Assembly (NCBI RefSeq): GCF_900111455.1
Contig: NZ_FOIE01000001.1
Span: 310,001-374,000, forward strand
Reading direction: 5' to 3'
Length of the DNA: 64,000 nucleotides
Origin: Geodermatophilus poikilotrophus
Lineage (GTDB): Bacteria; Actinomycetota; Actinomycetes; Mycobacteriales; Geodermatophilaceae
The notes below the pieces were generated by a model. It made no database searches, was not told where the DNA came from, and saw only the letters and a program-made list of their open reading frames with translations. The translations under genes and the position numbers were made by a program. Shown piece by piece: positions 8,849-17,281 of this stretch (positions are counted from its first letter, which is position 1; the number at the start of each line of letters is the position of its first letter).

Positions 8849-9829
8849 GTGGAACAACGCGCGCTGGGGCGCAGCGGCCTGGTGGTCTCGCGCCTGGCCC
8901 TGGGCACCATGACCTGGGGCCGCGACACCGACGAGGACGAGGCCGCGATGCAGCTGACGGCGTTCGTCGACGCCGGCGGCACGCTGGTGGACACCGCCGA
9001 CGTCTACTGCGACGGGGACAGCGAGCGCACCCTGGGCCGGCTGCTGTCCGACGTCGTCCCCCGCTCCGACGTGCTGGTCGCCACCAAGGCCGTCGGGCGC
9101 ACCGCGCCGGGGCCGATGGGCCGCGGTGCCTCCCGCGGGCACCTGCTGGCCGCGCTTGACGCCTCGCTGGAGCGCCTGGGCACCGACCACGTCGACCTGT
9201 GGCAGCTGCACTCCTGGGACGACACGACCCCGCTGGAGGAGACCCTCGCCGCCTGCGACGCCGCGGTCTCCTCCGGCCGGGTGCGCTACGTCGGGATCAG
9301 CAACTTCACCGGCTGGCAGACCGCGCACGCCGTCACCTGGCAGCGCGCCTGGCCCGGCCGGGTGCCCGTCGTGAGCACCCAGGTGGAGTACTCGCTGCTG
9401 CAGCGCGGCGTCGAGCGCGAGGTGGTGCCCGCCGCGGAGGCGCTGGGGCTAGGTGTGCTGGCCTGGTCCCCGCTGGGCCGCGGGCTGCTCACCGGCAAGT
9501 ACCGGCAGGGCCCGCCGGCGGAGTCCCGCGGCGCGTCCCCGCAGTGGCAGGGCTTCATCGACGGGCTGCGCTCGGCGACCGCCGACCGGATCGTCGAGGC
9601 GGTGGTCACCGCCGCCCAGGGGCTGGGCACCACGCCACTGGCCGTGGCCCTGGCGTGGGTGCGCGACCGCCCCGGCGTGACCGCGCCGGTGGTCGGGGCG
9701 CGGACCGCGCAGCAGCTGCAGGCCTCGCTGGACGCGGAAGCCGTGCGGCTGCCCGCGGCGATCCGCACCGCGCTCGAGGACGTCTCGGCGCCCTACTTCG
9801 GCTACCCCGAGCGGAGGTTCGACCGGTGA
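8849..9829 (+). CDS. Aldo/keto reductase
   Basis: A 326-residue NADPH-dependent oxidoreductase of the AKR superfamily (TIM barrel). The tetrad can be seen: D of FVDAGGTLVDTADVY, Y of VYCDGDSE, K of VATKAVG, and H of LWQLHSWDD. The nucleotide-binding end has the typical SPLGRGLLTGKY and VVGARTAQQL segments. The GTG start follows a short leader. Its stop overlaps the start of the downstream RecD-like helicase gene (GTGA), an odd functional pairing that implies co-translation. The physiological substrate is unknown. Confidence 0.92.
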   Translation: MEQRALGRSGLVVSRLALGTMTWGRDTDEDEAAMQLTAFVDAGGTLVDTADVYCDGDSERTLGRLLSDVVPRSDVLVATKAVGRTAPGPMGRGASRGHLLAALDASLERLGTDHVDLWQLHSWDDTTPLEETLAACDAAVSSGRVRYVGISNFTGWQTAHAVTWQRAWPGRVPVVSTQVEYSLLQRGVEREVVPAAEALGLGVLAWSPLGRGLLTGKYRQGPPAESRGASPQWQGFIDGLRSATADRIVEAVVTAAQGLGTTPLAVALAWVRDRPGVTAPVVGARTAQQLQASLDAEAVRLPAAIRTALEDVSAPYFGYPERRFDR

Positions 9830-11778
9830 GCGCGGTCCCGACCACGACGACCGACCCGGTCTTCGCCGCCTTCTGCGCCGCCGGGCTGTGGCCGGGCCTG
9901 GGCAAGCGGGCCGCCGCGGAGCTGCCGGCCGCCGGCATCACCTCCTCCGACGACGTCACCGCCGACCGGCTGCTGAAGCTGCCGCGCGTCGGCCGGCAGC
10001 GCGCCGAGCGCCTCTTCTCCAGCTTCCTGGCCGCCGCACCCACCTACGAGGTCGTGGAGCTGCTGGTCGGCGCCGGTCTGGACGCGAAGCTCGCCTCGAC
10101 CGCCGCCGACGCCCTGGGCAACGACGCCGCCCGCCGGCTGCGCGACGACCCGTGGGCGCTGCTCGGCCTGACCGGGGTCACCCTGGGCGACGCCGACCGG
10201 CTGGCCATCGCCGTCCTGCCCGGCGCCGACAAGCAGGACACCCGGCGCGGGCGGGCGGTCGTCGCCCACACCCTGCGGACGGCGACCCGTGACGGGCACA
10301 CGGTGCTCCCCGCCGACCTGGTCGTCGCCGCGCTGCGCGCCGAGGGCGTCGCCGACCCGGTCGCGGCGATCGGAGCGGCGGTCGAGTCCGGCGAGGTGCT
10401 CGACCACGAGCCGCCGGAGCCGGAGTACGACGAGGACGCCCTGGGACCGGACGACGAGCTGCCGGAGCCGGACCCGGCGCTGCGCACGCTGTCGCTGGCC
10501 CGCTACGGGATGGCCGAGGAGGCGCTCGCGGAGAACGTCGCCCGGCTGGTCGCCACCGCCGAGCGGATCGCCGACCCGGCCGCCGTCCGCTCGGTGGCCA
10601 AGGGCCTGGACGACGCGCAGAAGCAGGCCGTCGCGCAGGTCCTCGGCGCCGGCGTCTCGCTGCTGACCGGCGGGCCGGGCACCGGCAAGAGCCGCACGGT
10701 CGCCGCGGTCGTCAAGCTGCTGCAGTCCAAGGGCACCGAGGTCGCGCTCGCCGCGCCCACCGGCCGGGCGGCCAAGCGGCTGGAGGAGCTGACCGACCAC
10801 CCGGCGGTCACCGTGCACCGGCTGCTCGGCGCGCAGGGCACCTCCGGCGGGTTCGCCCGCAACGAGGAGTGGCCGCTGGACGCCGACGTCGTCGTGGTCG
10901 ACGAGGCCTCGATGCTCGACGTCGAGCTCACCGCGGCGCTGCTGGAGGCCTGCCAGGACGGCACCCACCTGCTGCTCGTGGGCGACCCCGCCCAGCTGCC
11001 CTCGATCGGGCCGGGCCACGTGCTCGGCGACCTGATCGACTCGGGCGCCGTCCCGGAGACCGAGCTGACCACCCTCTACCGGCAGGCCGAGGGCGGGGCG
11101 ATCGCCCGGCTGGCCAACGCCGTCCGGGCCGGGGAGCTGCCGCCGGTGGACTCCCCCGACCGCGAGGTGGTCGTCGTCCCCGCCGGCGGCAGCGCGGAGG
11201 CGGCCAAGCGGGTGGTGCAGCTGGTCACCGACTCCATCCCGCGGGCGCTGGGGATCGACCCGGCGACGGTGCAGGTCGTCACGCCGGTGCACCGCGGACC
11301 GGCCGGGACGATCGAGCTGAACAAGGCGCTCAAGGCGAGGCTCAACCCGGGCGACGGCACGGTGTGGGGCTTCGACGTCGGCGACCGGGTGGTGGCCACG
11401 GCCAACCACCTGGACCTGGAGCCCACCGGGTTCGCCAACGGCGAGACCGGCGTGGTCACCGGCACCGGCGACGGCACCCTCGACGTCGACTTCGCCTCCG
11501 GGCCGGTGACGGTGAGCGGGTCGGCGATGAGCGACCTGCGGCACGGCTGGGCGATCACCGTGCACCGCGCCCAGGGCTCGGAGTGGCCCGGCGTGGTCGT
11601 CGTCCTGCCGCCGGAGGCCGGCGGGATGCTGTCCCGGCCGCTGGTCTACACCGCGCTGACCCGTGCCCAGCGGCACCTGTCGATCGTGCACGCCTCCGGT
11701 GCGGCGCTGGCCCGGGCGGTGAGCCAGGTCGACGTCCGGCCGCGGCGCACCCGGCTGGCCCGGCTGCTGGCCGAGTGA
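9826..11778 (+). CDS. RecD2-like ATP-dependent DNA helicase
   Basis: A 650-residue superfamily-1B helicase. The N-terminal ~110 residues contain helix-hairpin-helix-like repeats (LLKLPRVGRQRAERLF), an acidic linker follows (about 190-215), then the helicase core: Walker A GGPGTGKS near residue 281, Walker B VVVDEASMLD near 358, and the C-terminal motif ITVHRAQGSEWPGVVVV near 576. This arrangement is that of RecD2-type 5'-3' helicases that work without RecBC. The GTG start overlaps the aldo/keto reductase stop by 4 nt. It is shorter than Deinococcus RecD2 (about 700), mainly in the N-terminal region. A role in DNA repair or replication-fork processing is expected. Confidence 0.88.
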   Translation: MSAVPTTTTDPVFAAFCAAGLWPGLGKRAAAELPAAGITSSDDVTADRLLKLPRVGRQRAERLFSSFLAAAPTYEVVELLVGAGLDAKLASTAADALGNDAARRLRDDPWALLGLTGVTLGDADRLAIAVLPGADKQDTRRGRAVVAHTLRTATRDGHTVLPADLVVAALRAEGVADPVAAIGAAVESGEVLDHEPPEPEYDEDALGPDDELPEPDPALRTLSLARYGMAEEALAENVARLVATAERIADPAAVRSVAKGLDDAQKQAVAQVLGAGVSLLTGGPGTGKSRTVAAVVKLLQSKGTEVALAAPTGRAAKRLEELTDHPAVTVHRLLGAQGTSGGFARNEEWPLDADVVVVDEASMLDVELTAALLEACQDGTHLLLVGDPAQLPSIGPGHVLGDLIDSGAVPETELTTLYRQAEGGAIARLANAVRAGELPPVDSPDREVVVVPAGGSAEAAKRVVQLVTDSIPRALGIDPATVQVVTPVHRGPAGTIELNKALKARLNPGDGTVWGFDVGDRVVATANHLDLEPTGFANGETGVVTGTGDGTLDVDFASGPVTVSGSAMSDLRHGWAITVHRAQGSEWPGVVVVLPPEAGGMLSRPLVYTALTRAQRHLSIVHASGAALARAVSQVDVRPRRTRLARLLAE

Positions 11779-11780
11779 GC

Positions 11781-11834
11781 GGACCCCCTCCTCCCCACCC
11801 CGCGCAGGCTCGGGGCGGTGCCCTGGAGGGGGCC
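11781..11834. repeat. Core intergenic hairpin, copy CR5
   Basis: An imperfect inverted repeat begins two bases after the helicase stop and ends just before the convergent DUF2470 gene. Arms are GGACCCCCTCC and GGAGGGGGCC; the interior CACCCCGCGCAGGCTCGGGG closely matches copy CR1. The position between two converging 3' ends points to a bidirectional terminator. Confidence 0.7.
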
Positions 11835-11841
11835 ACCCCGG

Positions 11842-12597
11842 CTAGTCCCGGCGGGCGGCGCGGATCAGCTGACGGGTGGCGGCCTGCAGCTGGCCCGGGC
11901 AGGTCAGCGGCCGCGGGAACGGCACCCGCAGGTCGCACCGGCCGGCCGGGCGCTCGATGCGCAGCCGGAAGCCGAAGCGGTCCAGCCCCAGGGGACGGAC
12001 GACGTCGCGCGGGCCGAGGTCGCCGGCCGGGATGCGGCTGCGCAGCAGCTCGAGGACCTCGGGGTGGTCGCGGTCCAGGTGCTGCAGCACCCGCGTCTCG
12101 ACGGCGGCCAGCGGGTCGGGCCGGGCCGCGGCGTAGGCCTGCGGGCCCACCTCGGTGCGGCGCTCACCCTCCCGCAGCACGACCTCGGCCACGTCCAGCC
12201 GCAGCAGCGCGACGTCCTGCCCGACGTCGAGCAGCGCCGCCACCGGCCGGGTCTCGGCGAAGGCCAGCACCGCGGCGCGCCGGGCGGCGGGGTGCACCGG
12301 GGTGAGCCAGCCGGAGAGCCACAGCTGGGCGCGCTGCGGGTCCCGCAGCGGTACCGGCGCCCGGTCGCTGACCATCAGGACCGCGGTGAGGTCGTCCCGG
12401 CCGGCGAGCGCGGCGTCGACCTCCCCGCCGGTGGGCACCAGCGCGAGGGTCGTGCCCGTGGTGGTGGTCGCGTGCGCCAGCGGCCGGCCGGCGTCGAGCC
12501 CGCGCACGCACAGCGCGGCGGCGCTGCGGCCGGCGACGGTCCGGGCGCGCTCGGCGGCGTCGGCGCGGAGGGTGGGCGCTGCGGGGCTCGTCGTCAC
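11842..12597 (-). CDS. DUF2470 domain-containing protein (HugZ-like split-barrel)
   Basis: A 251-residue protein. The N-terminal half resembles a split-barrel flavin/haem-binding domain (LAHATTTTGTTLALVPTGGEV, LTAVLMVSD, LRDPQRAQLWLSGWLTPV). The C-terminal ~80 residues are DUF2470-like: VETRVLQHLDRDHPEVLELL, then PLGLDRFGFRLRIE. HugZ-type haem oxygenases and glutamyl-tRNA reductase-binding proteins share this layout. A clear DtxR/IdeR-type iron box lies 25 bp upstream of the start, so expression under iron limitation is likely and haem or iron handling is a reasonable role. The candidate haem ligand H in DRDHPEVL is present. Activity is not proven. Confidence 0.82.
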   Translation of the reverse strand: MTTSPAAPTLRADAAERARTVAGRSAAALCVRGLDAGRPLAHATTTTGTTLALVPTGGEVDAALAGRDDLTAVLMVSDRAPVPLRDPQRAQLWLSGWLTPVHPAARRAAVLAFAETRPVAALLDVGQDVALLRLDVAEVVLREGERRTEVGPQAYAAARPDPLAAVETRVLQHLDRDHPEVLELLRSRIPAGDLGPRDVVRPLGLDRFGFRLRIERPAGRCDLRVPFPRPLTCPGQLQAATRQLIRAARRD

Positions 12598-12621
12598 GGG
12601 GCTCCCTCGATCGGCGGCGAG

Positions 12622-12640
12622 TTAGGAAAGCCTAACTTGA
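12622..12640. promoter_or_regulatory. DtxR/IdeR-type iron box
   Basis: The sequence TTAGGAAAGCCTAACTTGA contains the TTAGG-N4-CCTAA core of the DtxR/IdeR operator and agrees with most of the 19-bp consensus. It is 25 bp upstream of the DUF2470 start and about 100 bp upstream of the divergent S33 peptidase gene. It is the most AT-rich stretch of this region. Repression by iron-loaded IdeR is expected at least for the DUF2470 gene. Confidence 0.8.
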
Positions 12641-12743
12641 CCGGCCGGTCGGCGGAACAACACCGGCGCGCCGCCCCCGACGCGCCGGGACCGGAACGGG
12701 CCGCCCCCGGGACCGTTGCCCGTGCCACCGCGGCGGGTGTTCC

Positions 12744-14411
12744 ATGACCGGCGTTCGCGGGGCGCCCGTCGCGGGGCGCCCCGGCATCCACCGGAGGGCG
12801 GGGTCCGTGGCCAGGTGTCGTCGAACGCTCGTCGTGGTGGCCGTGGCCACGCTCGTCTCCGGCGCCGGGACCGCGGTCGCCGCCGCGTCCACCCCCGCGG
12901 CCGAGCCGCCGGCCGGGGTTCCCCAGCTGACCTGGTCCGCCTGCGGGCTCACGGAGGTGGCAACGGCGGCCGGCGTGGAGTGCGCAACCGCCGGCGTGCC
13001 GATGGACCACGACGAGCCGGACGGCGAGAGCATCCGGATCGCCCTGTCCCGGGTGCCGGCCACCGATCCCGCGAACCGGATCGGCTCGCTGTTCGTCAAC
13101 CCCGGCGGCCCCGGCGGCGAGTTCGTGACGTACCTGCAGGAGGCCGGCCCAGGCCTGTTCGCGGACCTCAACGCGCGCTTCGACATCGTCGCCTTCGCCC
13201 CGCGCGGGGTCGCGCCGAGCACGCCGGCGGTCGACTGCCAGGTCGACCCGGAGACCCAGGGCCCCACCGTGACGCCGACGCCGACCCCGCTCGACGTGGA
13301 CCTGGACGCCCTCGTCGCCCGGGCGCAGGGCTACGTCGACGCCTGCCTGGCGACCAACGGCACGATCCTCGAGCACCTCTCCACCGCGAACGTCGCCCGC
13401 GACCTGGACCTGCTGCGCGCGGCTGTCGGCGACGAGCAGCTGTCCTACCTGGGTTTCTCCTACGGGACCGCCATCGGCGCCACCTACGCCTCCCTCTTCC
13501 CCGAGGGGTACCGCGCGCTGGTGCTGGACGCAGCCATGGACGTCGACGGGTACATCCACGACCCGTTGGGCTTCACCGCGGAACAGGCCGGCGGCTTCGA
13601 GGTGGCGCTGGCCCGCTTCGCCGAGGCCTGCGCCGTGGACCAGGTGGCCTGCTCGGGCTTCGGCGGCGCCGACCCCTACCTGGCCTACGACCAGTTGCTC
13701 GCCGCGGCCGAGGCGGCGCCGATCCCGGCCGACGCCTACCCGGCCGACCCGCGGCCGGTCACCGCGGACGACATCCGGCTGGTGACGCTCCGGCTGCTCT
13801 ACGCCAAGCAGCTGTGGGGCCTGCTGGGCCTGGTGCTGTCCGAGGCCGCCGACGGGGACGCCTCCTTCATCCGGGCGCTGGTCGACTCGGTGTTCCTGGC
13901 CGACAGCGCACCGGCTGACCGGCAGTTCGCCATCAGCGCGTCCGAGCAGCGCTACCCGCGGGACGACCTGCAGGTCTACCTCGACCGCGGCGCGGAGTCC
14001 TGGGCGTCCTTCCCGCACTTCGGGGGCAACAGCGGGTACACCGAGATCCACTACGCGCTGTGGCCGGTGCGCGACGAGGACGCCTTCGCCGGACCCTTCG
14101 AGGCGTCCGCCTCCGCGCCGGCGCCGCTGGTGATCGGCACGACCTACGACCCGGCGACCCCCTACGCCTGGTCCGAGCGCCTGGCCGCCGACCTGGGGAC
14201 GGCGCGGCTGCTCACCATGGAGGGCGACGGGCACGCCGCCTACGGCGGCAGGTCCGCCTGCATCGACGCCAGCACCGAGGCGTACCTGGTCGACGGCGCG
14301 CTGCCGGCCGCAGGCACGGTCTGCCGGCAGGAGACGCCCTTCGTGGCACCCGTGCCGGCGCCCACCACCGCAGCTGTCACCGCGCAGGCACTCAGCGGCC
14401 TGCTGCCCTGA
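12744..14411 (+). CDS. Secreted alpha/beta hydrolase, S33 tripeptidyl-aminopeptidase-like
   Basis: A 555-residue exported hydrolase like the Streptomyces tripeptidyl aminopeptidases. A signal peptide (basic RCRRTL, hydrophobic VVVAVATLVSGAGTAVAA) is followed by the mature chain. The oxyanion region is FVNPGGPGGEFV, the nucleophile elbow is GFSYGTAIGATYA, and the catalytic D and H lie in VIGTTYDPATPYAW and EGDGHAAYGG. The C-terminal part has the family's TAP-like domain with cysteines (SACIDASTEAYL, VCRQE). The ATG at 12744 leaves a long leader; a GTG at 12807 preceded by GGAGGG would give a neater signal peptide and may be the true start. It probably trims peptides outside the cell. Confidence 0.88.
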   Translation: MTGVRGAPVAGRPGIHRRAGSVARCRRTLVVVAVATLVSGAGTAVAAASTPAAEPPAGVPQLTWSACGLTEVATAAGVECATAGVPMDHDEPDGESIRIALSRVPATDPANRIGSLFVNPGGPGGEFVTYLQEAGPGLFADLNARFDIVAFAPRGVAPSTPAVDCQVDPETQGPTVTPTPTPLDVDLDALVARAQGYVDACLATNGTILEHLSTANVARDLDLLRAAVGDEQLSYLGFSYGTAIGATYASLFPEGYRALVLDAAMDVDGYIHDPLGFTAEQAGGFEVALARFAEACAVDQVACSGFGGADPYLAYDQLLAAAEAAPIPADAYPADPRPVTADDIRLVTLRLLYAKQLWGLLGLVLSEAADGDASFIRALVDSVFLADSAPADRQFAISASEQRYPRDDLQVYLDRGAESWASFPHFGGNSGYTEIHYALWPVRDEDAFAGPFEASASAPAPLVIGTTYDPATPYAWSERLAADLGTARLLTMEGDGHAAYGGRSACIDASTEAYLVDGALPAAGTVCRQETPFVAPVPAPTTAAVTAQALSGLLP

Positions 14412-14428
14412 GAGCCCGGGACCGGGGG

Positions 14429-14695
14429 CTACAGCGGGACGTCGTCGTCGTCGACGGGGACGTCGGCCTCCTGCTCGAGGACGTCGGCGGGGTCGGCCTC
14501 GCGGTCACCGACCGGCCGCAGCGGGCTGCCGGCCTCTCCCGGGCGGGCGGCCAGCTGCTGCTCGAGGGCGTCGGCCTCGGGGACGTCCTCCCCCGGCGGG
14601 GTGGCGTCACCGGCGAGGGCGACGGCCGGCGGGTCGAGCGGGGCCTCCTGCTCGGCGCGGTCGGCGTCGGGCACGTCGTTGCCGGGAGCGGTCAC
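14429..14695 (-). CDS. Small acidic protein with EADxxEQ repeats
   Basis: An 88-residue, highly acidic and probably disordered protein. Three copies of a motif recur: DVPDADRAEQEAPL, DVPEADALEQQL and EADPADVLEQEADVP. Short proteins with this EADxxEQ pattern are common and uncharacterised in actinobacteria. I chose the GTG at 14695 because it places the first motif near the N-terminus; longer forms add only arginine/proline-rich sequence read through the opposite gene. It overlaps no other gene and is convergent with the S33 peptidase gene. No function can be assigned. Confidence 0.6.
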   Translation of the reverse strand: MTAPGNDVPDADRAEQEAPLDPPAVALAGDATPPGEDVPEADALEQQLAARPGEAGSPLRPVGDREADPADVLEQEADVPVDDDDVPL

Positions 14696-14814
14696 GTCGT
14701 CCTCCGTGTCGTCGGGGATGGGCCGGTCCCATCCTGCCGTCCGCGGGAACGCCGGGCAGTCCGGGAGGTGACGGCCACATGACCAGCGGCCGTCCGGCGG
14801 GCACAATCGGCGGG

Positions 14815-15021
14815 ATGGAGGCGGTCGCCGGGGAGTACGAGTTCGCGCCGCTGCGGATCCCACCGGGCACGTCCCGGTCCGCGGCGGCGACCATGCTGAG
14901 CCTGCAGGCGGACACCGGCGGCTGGGAACTGGCCCGGCTGCAGCTGCACGCCGACGGCACGCGCAAGGTCATCCTGCGCCGCCGGGCCCGGCTGTCCTAC
15001 CTGCCCAAGCCGCACATCTGA
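14815..15021 (+). CDS. DUF5703 family protein
   Basis: A 68-residue small protein. The sequence YEFAPLRIPPGTSRSAAATM then GGWELARLQLHADGTRKVILRR is typical of DUF5703, a short actinobacterial family of unknown function. The ATG at 14815 follows AATCGGCGGG and gives the length usual for the family; the ATG at 14779 would add 12 residues without support. The domain looks like a compact beta-rich fold. It lies between the acidic-protein gene (divergent) and a methyltransferase gene. Confidence 0.75.
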   Translation: MEAVAGEYEFAPLRIPPGTSRSAAATMLSLQADTGGWELARLQLHADGTRKVILRRRARLSYLPKPHI

Positions 15022-15114
15022 GCTGCCGGGCGCGGCGGCCTGCGGTCGCTGACCCGCCGCAGCCGTGTCAGGGTCTACAGCGTCCGCCGCTCCCAGGCGG
15101 TCCGGGAGGACGGC

Positions 15115-15684
15115 ATGAGAGAGACCCTGACCGACCGCGTCCACTTCCTGCGCGCGTTCGTGGCCAACCCGCGCCAGGTGGGGGCCATCCTGCCGACCTC
15201 GCGCTGGGCGGTGCGCGACATGCTGGACCTGGCCGACGTGCCGCGCGCCGATCTGGTCGTGGAGCTCGGCGCCGGCACCGGGGTGCAGACCGGCGAGATC
15301 CTCGCCCGCCTGGGCCCGAACGCCCGGCTGGTGGCGCTGGAGATCGACCCGGACCTGGCCAAGCTGCTCGACGAGCGCTACGACGACCCGCGGCTGCAGG
15401 TCGTGTGCGACTCGGCGGAGAACCTCGACGCGCACCTGGGCGGCAAGCGGGCCGACGTGCTGGTCTCCGCGCTGCCGTACACCTCGTTCGACGCCGGCCT
15501 GCGCCGCCGGGTGCTGGACCTGCTGCCGGTCGCGCTGGCACCTCAGGGGGTGCTGCTGGTGATCCAGTACTCCCCGCTGCTCCTGCGCGACCTGCGCCGC
15601 CGCTTCCCGTCGGTGCAGCAGAAGATCACGCCCTGGAACGTGCCACCGGCCTTCCTCTACGCCTGCCGCGCCGACGCCTCCTGA
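15115..15684 (+). CDS. Class I SAM-dependent methyltransferase (phospholipid/rRNA-methylase-like)
   Basis: A 189-residue Rossmann methyltransferase. Motif I is VVELGAGTGVQTGEI (near residues 44-58), the acidic loop after strand 2 is LVALEIDPDLAKLL, and a motif IV-like segment is DVLVSALPYTSF. The leader FLRAFVANPRQVGAILPTSRWAV is characteristic of small PmtA-like phospholipid N-methyltransferases and KsgA-like relatives. Cytoplasmic or membrane-peripheral. It could methylate phosphatidylethanolamine, but the family contains other substrates, so only the methyltransferase fold is secure. Confidence 0.82.
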   Translation: MRETLTDRVHFLRAFVANPRQVGAILPTSRWAVRDMLDLADVPRADLVVELGAGTGVQTGEILARLGPNARLVALEIDPDLAKLLDERYDDPRLQVVCDSAENLDAHLGGKRADVLVSALPYTSFDAGLRRRVLDLLPVALAPQGVLLVIQYSPLLLRDLRRRFPSVQQKITPWNVPPAFLYACRADAS

Positions 15685-15688
15685 CGGC

Positions 15689-16492
15689 TCAGCGCATCGA
15701 CGGCGGCCGCAGCGCCTCCGGGACGACGGCGGTCTCGCCGCTCTCCGTCTTCGCGCTGGGCACGCCCTTGAACCGGTAGGGCACCGTGCCGACGCCGGGC
15801 TGGACGACGTAGGCCGCGCCCGGCTCCCCCGACGTCCAGGCCATGAGCATCGCGTCGGCGACCTCGCCGGCCGAGAGCACCGGGAAGCCGGCCTGCGTGA
15901 ACTGGTCGCGGATCCGGTCGATGATCGCGGTGTCGGCGAACCCGGGGCAGATCGCGGTGATCGTCGTCCCCTCGCGGGCCAGGCGCGGCGCCATCGACCG
16001 GACGAAGGCGATCGCGCCGCCCTTGGCGACGCTGTAGCCGGGGTCGGTGGCCATCGGCGAGAGCCCGGCCAGGGACGCCGTGACGACGATCGCGCCGCCC
16101 CCGGCCCGCCGGATCGCCGGGCGGGCCGCGAGCGCCCCGTAGACGACGCCGAAGAGGTCGACGTCGACGACCCGCGTGAACTCGTCGAGGTCGAGCTCGT
16201 CGTCGGACTTGGCCGCGGAGATGCCGGCGTTGAGGTACGCGGCGTCGAGCCGGCCGTGCTGTGCCTCGATGCGCTCGACGAGCGCGACGTTGGCCGCCCG
16301 GTCGGTGACGTCGAGGACCTCGAACTGCGCGCCCAGGTCCGCGGCGGTGGCGCGAGCCCGCTCGCCGTCGAGGTCGGCGAGGACGACGGTGACGCCCCGC
16401 TCCCCCAGCTTCGCGGCGAGGGCCCGGCCGAAGCCGCCGGTCCCCCCGGTGACGAGTGCGACGGAACCGGGACGGGGTGTGGGCGCGGTCAC
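15689..16492 (-). CDS. SDR family oxidoreductase
   Basis: A 267-residue classical short-chain dehydrogenase/reductase. The cofactor motif TGGTGGFG lies at residues 15-22, the NNAG-equivalent is AYLNAGISA, the catalytic serine is in VTASLAG and the active site is YSVAKGG. An acidic residue after strand 2 (LADLDGERA) suggests NAD(H). It starts with GTG seven bases beyond the racemase stop, so the two form an operon divergent from a LysR gene. The substrate is unknown; pairing with a racemase suggests a hydroxy or amino acid. Confidence 0.88.
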   Translation of the reverse strand: MTAPTPRPGSVALVTGGTGGFGRALAAKLGERGVTVVLADLDGERARATAADLGAQFEVLDVTDRAANVALVERIEAQHGRLDAAYLNAGISAAKSDDELDLDEFTRVVDVDLFGVVYGALAARPAIRRAGGGAIVVTASLAGLSPMATDPGYSVAKGGAIAFVRSMAPRLAREGTTITAICPGFADTAIIDRIRDQFTQAGFPVLSAGEVADAMLMAWTSGEPGAAYVVQPGVGTVPYRFKGVPSAKTESGETAVVPEALRPPSMR

Positions 16493-16499
16493 CCGGCCA

Positions 16500-17198
16500 T
16501 CAGACCACGGCAGGCCACGGCGCGAGCGCGGCGTCGACCGCCGCGGTCACGTGCAGCCGGGCCGAGGGCAGCAGCGGCACCGGGCTGTCGCCGGGGCCGA
16601 GCAGCAGCTCCAGCTCGGTGCAGCACAACGCCACGGAGTCGGCGCCCCGCTCGGCGAGCCGGCGGACGACGGCGCGCAGGTCGGCGCGGGTGGCGTCGGA
16701 GAGGACGCCCCGGCACAGCTCGTCGAAGATGGCCGCGTCCACGCGGTCGACGTCGTCCTCGGGCGGCACCAGCACGGTGCGGCCGGCAGCCGCCAGCCGG
16801 TCGCGGAGGAACGACGCCCGCACGGTGCCCGCCGTGCCGAGCAGACCGATGGTGGGACCGGGCGCGGCGGCCGCCACCGGGTCGGCGATGTGCAGGAACG
16901 GCACGCTCAACGCCGCCTCGATCGCCGGCGCCGTCCGGTGCATGTAGTTGGTGCACAGCAGCACCAGCTCGGCACCGGCGGCCTCCAGCGCCCGCGCCTC
17001 GGCGGCCAGCAGCGCGGCCGCGTCGTCCCAGCGGTCCTCCAGCTGGCACTCCCTGATGACGCGGAAGTCCAGGCTGCGCACCAGCAGCGACGCGCTGGCC
17101 AGTCCGCCCAGCCGCTCCCGCACCAGCTCGTTGGCGGTGCGGTAGTACAGCGCCGTCGACTCCCAGCTCATCCCGCCCAGCAACCCGATCGTCCTCAT
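16500..17198 (-). CDS. Aspartate/glutamate racemase family protein
   Basis: A 232-residue PLP-independent racemase-like protein. The N-terminus IGLLGGMSWESTALYYRTAN is the classic aspartate-racemase opening. The two catalytic cysteines fall in ELVLLCTNYMH (first half) and DSVALCCTELELLL (second half). Such proteins interconvert D- and L-Asp or Glu, or act on hydantoin-like compounds. It is followed directly by an SDR gene and diverges from a LysR gene with a palindrome between them. Which amino acid is used cannot be told from sequence. Confidence 0.87.
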   Translation of the reverse strand: MRTIGLLGGMSWESTALYYRTANELVRERLGGLASASLLVRSLDFRVIRECQLEDRWDDAAALLAAEARALEAAGAELVLLCTNYMHRTAPAIEAALSVPFLHIADPVAAAAPGPTIGLLGTAGTVRASFLRDRLAAAGRTVLVPPEDDVDRVDAAIFDELCRGVLSDATRADLRAVVRRLAERGADSVALCCTELELLLGPGDSPVPLLPSARLHVTAAVDAALAPWPAVV

Positions 17199-17256
17199 GC
17201 ACCCAGGCTCGCCGCCGACGGAGGGATCGTCCAGGCCGGGATGTCGACGTCCTGAC

Positions 17257-17271
17257 CCAAGCGGTGCTTGG
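17257..17271. promoter_or_regulatory. Palindrome in racemase/LysR divergent promoter
   Basis: CCAAGCGGTGCTTGG is a perfect 6-bp inverted repeat with a 3-nt centre, located 10 bp before the LysR start and 58 bp from the racemase start. Its size and position fit a LysR-type recognition site controlling both directions. Confidence 0.55.
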
Positions 17272-17281
17272 ATGTCGCACC

